DNA of 5,299 nt from an uncultured Marinicella sp. (lineage in GTDB: Bacteria > Pseudomonadota > Gammaproteobacteria > Xanthomonadales > Marinicellaceae): assembly GCA_938008005.1 (NCBI GenBank), contig CALLLZ010000482.1, forward strand, positions 1 to 5,299. The letters run 5' to 3'. The translations under genes and the position numbers were made by a program. The notes below the pieces were generated by a model. It did not search any database and was not told where the DNA came from. It saw only the letters and a list, made by a program, of their open reading frames with translations. Shown in pieces: positions 1-5,299 of this stretch (position 1 is its first letter; each line of letters starts with the position of its first letter).

Positions 1-387
1 CCACAACCAGATACAAGGCCCAAACTTTGTTATTCGAGTAATGTGACGGAAATTGTTGCTCCCGATATTGTTCAGGGAGAAACTTCTGGTGCTTTAGGCT
101 CTGATAACTTTTTGAGTGTTCCTGCTCCATCGGTAGGTACAAGCCAAAGTGGTTGGGCATTGATTGAGGTTTATGAAGGTCAATTTGATCAAGACAAACG
201 AATGATCCCAGTAACTGGAATCGGCTATAGAGGGCTGCCAATGGCCGGATTTATGGTACAACAGTTCACAAATCCTGGAGCAGCCAATGGGTTGTTGGCA
301 CATTATGCTGGCTTGTTTACTCACAAAGGTTTGATGGTTGCAGGTAATTTAGGTGAGGACCTTGTTTTTAGGCATGCTTTTGAATAA
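1..387 (+). CDS. 3' end of an unrecognised protein, possibly exported (5' truncated by window)
   Basis: The reading frame beginning at base 1 is open to the window edge and ends at a TAA at 385-387, giving about 128 visible residues. A GTG at 43 could be read as a start, but it has no Shine-Dalgarno sequence and the frame continues upstream of it, so I treat this as the C-terminal part of a longer protein. The visible part is rich in Gly, Val, Ala and Ser and has no transmembrane segment. A Gly/Ser/Pro-rich stretch (window residues about 25-50) is followed by a probable beta-rich segment containing SGWALIEVYEGQ and GLPMAGFMVQQFTN, and then by LLAHYAGLFTHKG. From memory, this closing pattern resembles the ends of some uncharacterised secreted proteobacterial proteins, but I could not verify that. 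No catalytic motif is visible. It converges on uvrD and is followed by a terminator-like hairpin. I am confident that it is coding and not confident of any function. Confidence 0.7.
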   Translation, partial: PQPDTRPKLCYSSNVTEIVAPDIVQGETSGALGSDNFLSVPAPSVGTSQSGWALIEVYEGQFDQDKRMIPVTGIGYRGLPMAGFMVQQFTNPGAANGLLAHYAGLFTHKGLMVAGNLGEDLVFRHAFE

Positions 388-399
388 ATAGCCAATATG

Positions 400-420
400 T
401 GTTGTTTAAAGTAAACAATA
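400..420. repeat. Short AT-rich inverted repeat
   Basis: TTGTTTA (402-408) and TAAACAA (412-418) are perfect reverse complements separated by AAG. The pairing can be extended outward by a G-T wobble and a T-A pair to 400-420. The stem contains only one G-C pair in its core, so it would be a weak RNA hairpin. It begins 12 bases after the stop codon of the upstream plus-strand gene. It could be a minor 3'-end structure or chance in AT-rich DNA. Confidence 0.4.
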
Positions 421-431
421 AACGCAGGGAA

Positions 432-468
432 CAGTTAAGCAATTAAAGACCAATCAATTGCTTAACTG
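432..468. repeat. 13-bp perfect inverted repeat in convergent intergenic region
   Basis: CAGTTAAGCAATT (432-444) is followed by an 11-base spacer (445-455) and its exact reverse complement (456-468). A 13-bp perfect stem is unlikely by chance in a 105-bp gap. No T-run follows the stem directly on either strand, so it is not a textbook intrinsic terminator. It may act as a bidirectional 3'-end-protecting hairpin for the two converging transcripts, or as part of a compound terminator with the neighbouring GGCC hairpin, with which it shares base 468. Confidence 0.7.
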
Positions 469-490
469 GCCTTTGCGATGAGGGCCTTTT
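468..490 (+). terminator. Probable rho-independent terminator of the plus-strand gene
   Basis: GGCCTTT (468-474) can pair with GAGGGCC (480-486) around a five-base loop. This gives four G-C pairs, one A-U pair and two G-U wobbles, followed immediately by TTTT (487-490). That is the expected hairpin plus U-tract geometry on the plus strand, 80 bases after the stop of the truncated upstream gene. On the minus strand the structure lies just after the uvrD stop but lacks a downstream T-run, so it should act mainly on the plus-strand transcript. It abuts the 13-bp inverted repeat and the two stems compete for base 468. Confidence 0.6.
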
Positions 491-492
491 AT

Positions 493-2724
493 CTAGATAA
501 TTTCTAAATTAGCAAATTTAACCGCCAGTACTTTTGGGCCAATGTCATTAAATTGGACCAATACCTGTAGGTAATCACCTTTGCCGCTCATGTCAGTGAT
601 GACGCCGTCACCGAAACTTTTATGACGAACATTTTGACCCAGTTGATACGGTGAATCTGGTGTACTTTGAGCCTGTGATCTGTATGGTGTGTGTGCACCG
701 TGTTGTCCGCTACTGTATGTCGTTGGATGGATGTTGCCACGCAATTGTTTAACCAGTTCTTTGGGAATTTCTCGCAAAAATTGAGACGGTTGGCAGGCGT
801 TGATTTTACCGCGCATGCGTCTGGAAGTGGCGTAACTGAGGAATAATTTTTGTTCTGCGCGGGTGATGCCAACATAGGCCAAGCGCCTTTCTTCTTGTAA
901 TTTGTTATGATCTTCCATGGAGTTTTGGTGGGGAAATAAGCCCTGTTCCATACCTACCAAAAACACCACAGGAAATTCAAGACCTTTGGCTGAATGCAAG
1001 GTCATCAGTTGTACATGAGGTTCATCAACTTTGGTGGTATCACCGGCATCTAAGCTGACTTGAGAAAGGAATGAGCTTAGAGGGGTTAAGCCCAGAGCTA
1101 AATCTTCGTCTGAAACTTCAAACATTTCTGCGGCATTGATTAACTCATCTAAGTTTTCTAATCGTGTTTGGGCTTTTTCTGGTGGTTCTTTGAGGTAGTG
1201 GTCTTTTAAGGCAGTGCGTTCAATGATGTCAGAAAACAGTTGGGCAAGGTTTTGATTTTGGCTTTGGTTATTGGGTGGTGATTGGAGGTTGTGATTCTCA
1301 AGCTCGTCAATCATGTTAACAAAAGCAGCCAGTGAAGTGGCTGCTCGGTTACTGAGCTTACCGTCTTTTACCAGTTTTTGTCCTGATTCCCATAAACTGC
1401 TTTGTTCCATCTGTGCATAGTTACGGATTAAATTAATGGTTTTGAGTCCCATGCCTCGAGTAGGGGTGTTAATGACTCTTTCAAAACCGATGTCGTCATG
1501 GCGGTTGTTAACCAAACGCGCATAAGCCAATACGTCTTTGATCTCCATGCGTTCAAAGAATCGCAGACCGCCATAAATTTGGTAAGGGATGCTGCGTTTT
1601 AGCAGCGCTTCCTCAAGTAACCTGGATTGTGCGTTAGAGCGATAAAGAATGGCAACATCATTGGCATTTATGGGGTCTGCTCCTGTGGTTTCAGCCAGCA
1701 AGGCTTCAATGGTTTCGCCAACAAAAAAAGCTTCATCAAACTCAGAATGTGAACCATATACACCGAGTAAATCACCTTTTTCTTGAGCTGACCATAAATC
1801 TTTACCAAGGCGTTTTTTGTTGTTTGAAATCACACCATTGGCAGCATCAAGGATGTTTTGGGTGGAACGATAATTTTGTTCCAGCTTATACATGGCAGTA
1901 TCAGGATAGAGGCTTTGGAAGTCCAAAATATGTTCCACTTTGGCACCACGCCAGGCATAGATGGATTGATCGTCATCACCAACCACCAGTACCTTGTTAT
2001 TCTTCCCAGCCAGTAACTGAATGAATGCGGATTGGATGGCATTGGTGTCTTGAAACTCATCGACAAGAATATGTGAGAATCGTTGGCGGTATTTTTTTAA
2101 TACATCACCATCGTTCAATAACAGCTCATGAGCTCTCAGCAACATTTCAGAAAAATCAACCAAGCCAGCGCGTTGACAATGATCATCATAGTGGCCAAAG
2201 ACTTTAATCAAAGTTTGGTTGTTGAAATCTCCATAGTCATCAACCTCGTGCGCCCTGAGACCATCATTTTTCATGTCATTGATGAAACCTTGTACAGTTC
2301 TCGGAGGCCATTGTTTTTCATCCAACTCTAAGTCACTTAAACAGCGCCTGATTAGTCGGTATTGGTCATCGGAATCAAGGATTTGAAAGTTTTTTGGTAA
2401 GCCGGCAGCTTCGGTGTTGATTTGTAATAGTTTCAAAGCGATGCCATGAAAGGTGCCAATCCACATATCTCGGATTTCACGTTTCAACATAAAGGCAATC
2501 CGATTACGCATTTCGGCAGCGGCTTTGTTGGTAAAGGTTACGGCGAGGATGCTGTAAGGTGATACGAATTCTGCTGAAATTAACCATGCAATGCGGTGCA
2601 CCAATACCCGGGTTTTACCACTGCCAGCACCAGCTAAAACCAGTGCATGTTGTGCTTCTGTGGTTACAGCCTCGGCTTGATTTTCATTGAGGCTTTTCAG
2701 GATGTCTTCGGTATTGAGTGTCAT
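493..2724 (-). CDS. uvrD: DNA helicase II, UvrD (SF1A 3'-5' helicase)
   Basis: This is an ATP-dependent 3'-to-5' DNA helicase. In the UvrD family it removes the incised oligonucleotide and UvrC in nucleotide excision repair and unwinds DNA in MutL-directed mismatch repair. At 743 residues it is slightly longer than E. coli UvrD (720). All SF1A motifs are visible in order: Q motif LNENQ (12-16), Walker A GAGSGKT (32-38), motif Ia TFTNKAA (63-69), TFHG (91-94), motif II VDEFQD (221-226), motif III GDDDQSIYAWRGA (249-261), motif IV NYRST (284-288), motif V LHSAKGLEF (576-584) and motif VI YVGITRA (617-623). A Q/N/P-rich insert lies at about 479-493. After a polar linker (about 664-692), residues about 693-743 match the C-terminal Tudor-like UvrD domain (NVRHKSFGDGVI), which favours UvrD over Rep. 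The ATG is 38 bp after the preceding gene, with no clear Shine-Dalgarno sequence. Last gene of the minus-strand unit; stop TAG. Confidence 0.95.
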   Translation of the reverse strand: MTLNTEDILKSLNENQAEAVTTEAQHALVLAGAGSGKTRVLVHRIAWLISAEFVSPYSILAVTFTNKAAAEMRNRIAFMLKREIRDMWIGTFHGIALKLLQINTEAAGLPKNFQILDSDDQYRLIRRCLSDLELDEKQWPPRTVQGFINDMKNDGLRAHEVDDYGDFNNQTLIKVFGHYDDHCQRAGLVDFSEMLLRAHELLLNDGDVLKKYRQRFSHILVDEFQDTNAIQSAFIQLLAGKNNKVLVVGDDDQSIYAWRGAKVEHILDFQSLYPDTAMYKLEQNYRSTQNILDAANGVISNNKKRLGKDLWSAQEKGDLLGVYGSHSEFDEAFFVGETIEALLAETTGADPINANDVAILYRSNAQSRLLEEALLKRSIPYQIYGGLRFFERMEIKDVLAYARLVNNRHDDIGFERVINTPTRGMGLKTINLIRNYAQMEQSSLWESGQKLVKDGKLSNRAATSLAAFVNMIDELENHNLQSPPNNQSQNQNLAQLFSDIIERTALKDHYLKEPPEKAQTRLENLDELINAAEMFEVSDEDLALGLTPLSSFLSQVSLDAGDTTKVDEPHVQLMTLHSAKGLEFPVVFLVGMEQGLFPHQNSMEDHNKLQEERRLAYVGITRAEQKLFLSYATSRRMRGKINACQPSQFLREIPKELVKQLRGNIHPTTYSSGQHGAHTPYRSQAQSTPDSPYQLGQNVRHKSFGDGVITDMSGKGDYLQVLVQFNDIGPKVLAVKFANLEII

Positions 2725-2762
2725 ATGATTGGTGTTATATTTATAGGTTTTATATTTTGGGG

Positions 2763-3890
2763 TTACAGCAGTTGTTGTGCATGGCTGGTGAACTCGAGGT
2801 TTATTGTAGCGTAATCCTGGCCCAATTGATGACGTAAATCACGTTTGATATCTGCTAAACCTTGGGGTTTGATTGGAAAGTGATTCACTGGTTGTGAATC
2901 GGGTATATGTACTGCTATAACTACAATTCCGGCTTGTGGATGTGCGTAATGGATGACTGTAGATTCTGATACGTTTGATTGCCTATTGACTTGTTCTGTC
3001 CAGTAAGATTGTTTGATGTGGTTGGTTTCAAACTCACCCAAGCATATTTTTTCTTTTTTATCAAAAACAGGAGGCCAATTTTGGGTTTTGAAGGGTTTTA
3101 TTTCTAACCCATGTGCCCTAAAAGCACCTAATGACAACCTTTGGGCCATCAACCAATTGATGTATTCATCACTTTCATTGGTTTTGAAGTATTGATGGAA
3201 TTGACTCCATGAGAATGCAGGGGTAAACAGCAGGTGATCAATTAAATAAAAATGGTTATTTGTTTCAGTCTGTACAGCGGTTTTGGGTGCTTTGCTCACT
3301 AAGGCCATTTCAATCACTTGCCATAAATGTGACAATCCCATTTGCTCATAATGGTTGTGCATCATCGCCACTAAATCCAGATAAGTCATATAGTTGGCGT
3401 GGCGGATGGTGACATCCAATAACTGGCTTAATTGCGCGTAAGTTGGAGGTGAAACCATGCCTTTGTGCATTAAATCAGCCTCAAATCGTTCGGCTAAGTC
3501 TAAATCATGGGTGAATAGGCAAAAGGGAAAGTGAAGCAGGGTTTGTGAACTGTGTTGTGGTTGTAAACCATCTGGCATGCTACCATTACTCTTTGATGAA
3601 TCGGCTCCAATGGAAAGGATTTGATCGGCATTGAGTTGGCCTTGAAAAGCGGCTGAAGCGTATTGGGTGATGCTTCTTTGAATTGGGAATTTGGGTTGCA
3701 ACAGTTGTTCAGAACTGAAGGCTGCACCACAAAAGACCAGGGCAGATTGTTGGGTTACTTTTAATACTGCATTCAAGTCTTTGGCTACCCATGCGGTTAA
3801 TTCGCTGGCTTGGACTTTATTCAATGTTTGATTGATGGGTGCTTGGCATTCTATGGTTAGCATGCCATCACAGCTATAAGGGTAATTCAT
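2763..3890 (-). CDS. Uncharacterised 375-residue protein between engB and uvrD
   Basis: I do not recognise this protein. The frame is complete from ATG to TAA and fills the space between engB (19 bp upstream) and uvrD (38 bp downstream) on the same strand, so co-transcription is likely. It has no signal peptide and no convincing transmembrane segment, so it is probably cytoplasmic. It is rich in Gln, His, Leu and Ser. The middle part (about 122-260) looks mostly helical and holds aromatic/His clusters such as HANYMTYLDLVAMMHNHYEQ (164-183) and HLLFTPAFSWSQFHQYF (219-235). The C-terminal part contains a probable beta strand, GIVVIAVHIP (321-330), followed by a charged helix. Its five Cys residues (7, 15, 54, 124, 283) form no CxxC motif, and I see no nucleotide-binding loop or known catalytic signature. 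The first ATG lacks a Shine-Dalgarno sequence; Met10 is an alternative start. Existence as a gene is well supported; function is unknown. Confidence 0.8.
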   Translation of the reverse strand: MNYPYSCDGMLTIECQAPINQTLNKVQASELTAWVAKDLNAVLKVTQQSALVFCGAAFSSEQLLQPKFPIQRSITQYASAAFQGQLNADQILSIGADSSKSNGSMPDGLQPQHSSQTLLHFPFCLFTHDLDLAERFEADLMHKGMVSPPTYAQLSQLLDVTIRHANYMTYLDLVAMMHNHYEQMGLSHLWQVIEMALVSKAPKTAVQTETNNHFYLIDHLLFTPAFSWSQFHQYFKTNESDEYINWLMAQRLSLGAFRAHGLEIKPFKTQNWPPVFDKKEKICLGEFETNHIKQSYWTEQVNRQSNVSESTVIHYAHPQAGIVVIAVHIPDSQPVNHFPIKPQGLADIKRDLRHQLGQDYATINLEFTSHAQQLL

Positions 3891-3909
3891 TGGTTATTAG
3901 ACATTGTAT

Positions 3910-4539
3910 TCAGTTTTTTTCAAATGGGTCGGTGTCTTGTTCCGGTTCACTGAACCAAGGCGTAACTACTTGAGAAAGTTCATTTGTACCCATTCTGCGT
4001 AGTGCTGAGAACACTTGACAAGTGGTTGATTGACTGTATTTTCTAATCTCTTTATTGACTTTCATCAAAGTTCTTTTGATGTCATTGTTATTTAGCTTAT
4101 CTGCTTTATTTAATAGAACATGAGAGTGTAAACCGGACTGATCGGCCCATGTAAGCATTTGTTCATCAAATATTTTCATTGGATGTCTGATGTCCATAAT
4201 TATCACCACTCCAATCAAACTTTCTCGGTTCATTAAATATGAATCAATCTCTTTTTCCCAATGTTTTTTCATTTTTTTGGGTACTTTGGCATAACCATAA
4301 CCCGGTAAATCAACCAAGCGTTTGTTGGGTTTAAACTCAAAACAGTTGAACAGTTGTGTGCGACCAGGAGTTTTCGATACTTTTGCCAAGCCTTTGTGGT
4401 TGGTTAAGGCGTTGATGGTGGTGGATTTTCCCGAGTTGGAACGTCCTGCAAAAGCAATTTCCATGCCATCATCATCAGGTAATTGACTGGTTTTATAAGC
4501 ACTGATTAAAAATTCACAGTTGGAAAACAGATTTGACAT
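3910..4539 (-). CDS. engB: Ribosome biogenesis GTP-binding protein EngB (YihA/YsxC)
   Basis: This is a small GTPase of the TrmE-Era-EngA-EngB superfamily, which in the family's studied members is needed for late assembly of the 50S ribosomal subunit in the cytoplasm. At 209 residues it has the usual family length. The G motifs are all present: G1/P-loop GRSNSGKST (32-40), G2 region TPGRTQ (57-62), G3 DLPGYG (77-82), G4 NKAD (144-147) and G5 SAL (178-180). GYGYAKVPKK (80-89) is characteristic of EngB switch II. G4 reads NKAD, the general GTPase consensus, where E. coli and B. subtilis EngB have TKAD. The acidic C-terminal tail ends DPFEKN. It is probably the first gene of the minus-strand unit and is divergent from cytochrome c4, a recurrent gammaproteobacterial arrangement. 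The ATG has no clear Shine-Dalgarno sequence. A minus-strand TAAAAT at 4565-4570 could be its -10 box, with a poor -35. Confidence 0.95.
   Translation of the reverse strand: MSNLFSNCEFLISAYKTSQLPDDDGMEIAFAGRSNSGKSTTINALTNHKGLAKVSKTPGRTQLFNCFEFKPNKRLVDLPGYGYAKVPKKMKKHWEKEIDSYLMNRESLIGVVIIMDIRHPMKIFDEQMLTWADQSGLHSHVLLNKADKLNNNDIKRTLMKVNKEIRKYSQSTTCQVFSALRRMGTNELSQVVTPWFSEPEQDTDPFEKN
3913..3919 (-). other. Candidate -1 slippery heptamer A-AAA-AAC at the end of engB
   Basis: The last engB codons read GAA AAA AAC TGA, which places A-AAA-AAC in the X-XXY-YYZ register required for -1 frameshifting, directly before the stop. A -1 slip would add eight residues (LNTMSNNQ) and terminate at TGA 3887-3889, which overlaps the ATG of the next gene (3888-3890) as ATGA. 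The known bacterial sites favour A-AAA-AAG; AAC is usually weaker in bacteria. I see no clear stimulatory Shine-Dalgarno or downstream stem-loop. It may be chance, arising from Lys-Asn codons in an AT-rich gene. Confidence 0.2.
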
Positions 4540-4615
4540 GCAAGCGAGGGTTTCAAAAGTGGGTATTTTAAATGAGATGGACTAAATTTGATATGCTTGG
4601 AATGGTTGATTGGGC

Positions 4616-4621
4616 TATAAT
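4616..4621 (+). promoter_or_regulatory. Probable -10 box of the cytochrome c4 promoter
   Basis: TATAAT is an exact sigma-70 -10 consensus, 38 bases before the preferred cytochrome c4 start, so transcription would begin near 4628. The -35 side is poor: TTGATA at 4588-4593 leaves a 22-base spacer and TTGGAA at 4597-4602 leaves 13, both outside the usual range. Activator dependence or a weak promoter would fit. The box lies in the region shared with divergent engB. Confidence 0.5.
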
Positions 4622-4649
4622 ACGGCGTTTTTGAAGAAATGAAACCATC

Positions 4650-4654
4650 AGGGG
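4650..4654 (+). promoter_or_regulatory. Shine-Dalgarno sequence that fixes the cytochrome c4 start
   Basis: AGGGG stands five T residues before the ATG at 4660. The earlier in-frame ATG at 4639 has only GAAGAA directly against it, with no room for a spacer. Starting at 4660 also gives a more normal signal peptide (Met-Gln-Arg-Asn-Met-Ile-Lys before the hydrophobic core). This is the only clear Shine-Dalgarno sequence I see among the gene starts in the window. Confidence 0.75.
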
Positions 4655-4659
4655 TTTTT

Positions 4660-5289
4660 ATGCAACGAAATATGATTAAACTTTTAATGCCAGCTCTATT
4701 GTTGATGTCCTTCAATCTTATGGCTGAAGGTAATGTCGATAAAGGTCAATCACTATCTGGTACTTGTGCGGCGTGTCATGGTATGGATGGTAATAGTGTT
4801 AATCCCATTTGGCCTAGTTTGGCCGGTCAACACGAAGCTTATTTAGGTCGTCAAATTAAACTTTTTAGAGATGGTCAGCGTGAGAACGCAATGATGGCAC
4901 CGATGGTTGCAAGCCTTTCTGATCAGGATGTTGCTGATTTAGCTGCATACTTTGCAGCTCAAAAGCTTAAGTTGAAGGCGGCCAATCCTGACTCAGTTGA
5001 ATTGGGTAGAAAAATATATCAAGGTGGAGATAAGGAGCGCAATATCCCAGCTTGTATGTCATGTCATGGCCCAACAGGTCAAGGTAACCCATTATCTGGA
5101 TATCCGGTATTGGCTAATCAGCATGCGGCTTATACAGTCATTCAACTGAAAGCTTATAAAACTGGAAAGTCGATGGTAGATAAAGATGATGTAAACGGGC
5201 AGATTATGGCTGATGTAGCACGTTATATGACTGAGGAAGAAATTGATGCTGTAGCGAGTTACGTTCAAGGTTTAAAAGCGGCTCAATAA
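4660..5289 (+). CDS. cc4: Cytochrome c4 precursor (periplasmic di-haem c-type cytochrome)
   Basis: Cytochrome c4 carries two covalent haems and passes electrons in the periplasm from the bc1 complex or other donors to terminal oxidases. From the preferred start the protein has 209 residues. Residues 1-22 form a signal peptide: basic start with Lys7, hydrophobic core LLMPALLLMSFNL, probable cleavage after LMA. The two homologous haem domains contain CAACH (36-40) and CMSCH (132-136). The sixth ligands are probably Met79, 11 residues before the end of SLSDQD, and Met183 in NGQIM, by alignment from memory with Pseudomonas c4. Conserved flanks include SLAGQHEAYLGRQ (53-65) and NQHAAYTVIQLKAYKTGK (153-170), one per domain, showing the internal duplication. 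An in-frame ATG at 4639 would add seven residues but lacks a properly spaced Shine-Dalgarno sequence. It is divergent from engB; in Pseudomonas a dsbA-type gene often follows, but the window stops too early to tell. Confidence 0.94.
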   Translation: MQRNMIKLLMPALLLMSFNLMAEGNVDKGQSLSGTCAACHGMDGNSVNPIWPSLAGQHEAYLGRQIKLFRDGQRENAMMAPMVASLSDQDVADLAAYFAAQKLKLKAANPDSVELGRKIYQGGDKERNIPACMSCHGPTGQGNPLSGYPVLANQHAAYTVIQLKAYKTGKSMVDKDDVNGQIMADVARYMTEEEIDAVASYVQGLKAAQ

Positions 5290-5299
5290 TTTTGTTATT

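Noticed and set aside
588..875. Open frame of 95 codons on the minus strand inside uvrD
   Set aside because: It lies wholly within the conserved uvrD coding region in another frame and shows no recognisable protein features, so it is a shadow frame.
1749..2331. Several overlapping open frames on both strands inside uvrD
   Set aside because: They cover helicase motifs II and III of uvrD in other frames and have His/Gln-rich, low-plausibility translations.
2725..2762. AT-rich TATAAAT-like sequence before uvrD on the minus strand as a separate uvrD promoter
   Set aside because: The 38-bp gap is so AT-rich that -10-like strings are expected, and I found no matching -35. An internal promoter cannot be excluded.
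3887..3904. Five-codon frame MSNNQ between engB and the 375-residue protein, its TGA overlapping the next ATG
   Set aside because: As an independent leader peptide it has no ribosome binding site and no attenuator-like structure. I retain it only as the end of the hypothetical -1 extension of EngB.
4639..4659. Upstream ATG as the start of cytochrome c4
   Set aside because: In frame and possible, but the sequence just before it leaves no spacer, whereas ATG 4660 has AGGGG at a five-base distance and gives a more typical signal peptide.
4506..4715. Minus-strand frame of 69 codons spanning the engB start, the divergent region and the cytochrome c4 start
   Set aside because: It overlaps two well-supported gene starts and the promoter region, and its translation has no recognisable feature.
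1..5299. CRISPR arrays, insertion sequences, tRNA or rRNA genes, phage or defence genes
   Set aside because: No regularly spaced repeats, transposase motifs, cloverleaf or rRNA signatures were visible; nearly all of the sequence is taken up by the five coding regions.

Overview
The window looks like chromosomal DNA from a moderately AT-rich gammaproteobacterium. Three genes are recognisable: a UvrD-type DNA helicase II, the ribosome-assembly GTPase EngB (YihA/YsxC), and a di-haem cytochrome c4 divergent from engB. The engB/cytochrome c4 pairing is familiar from Pseudomonas and Xanthomonas relatives. A marine lineage such as Marinicella would fit the composition, but that is a guess. I see no mobile element, CRISPR array, tRNA or rRNA.

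Layout. Bases 1-387 (+) hold the 3' end of an unrecognised protein gene whose frame is open to the window edge. Bases 388-492 are a convergent intergenic region packed with three inverted repeats, the last of which forms a plausible rho-independent terminator for the plus-strand gene. Bases 493-4539 (-) form a probable three-gene transcription unit, read right to left: engB, then an unrecognised 375-residue protein, then uvrD, with gaps of 19 and 38 bp. Bases 4540-4659 are a divergent promoter region. Bases 4660-5289 (+) encode a complete cytochrome c4 precursor, and the window ends 10 bases after its stop.

Function. The recognised genes are housekeeping: 50S ribosomal subunit assembly (EngB), nucleotide excision and mismatch repair (UvrD), and periplasmic electron transfer to terminal oxidases (cytochrome c4). 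They do not form one pathway, so their adjacency probably reflects conserved gene order. The least explained items are the 375-residue protein between engB and uvrD, and an A-AAA-AAC heptamer just before the engB stop codon. A -1 slip there would end in a TGA that overlaps the next gene's ATG. I found no strong evidence of a new system; these are modest leads.
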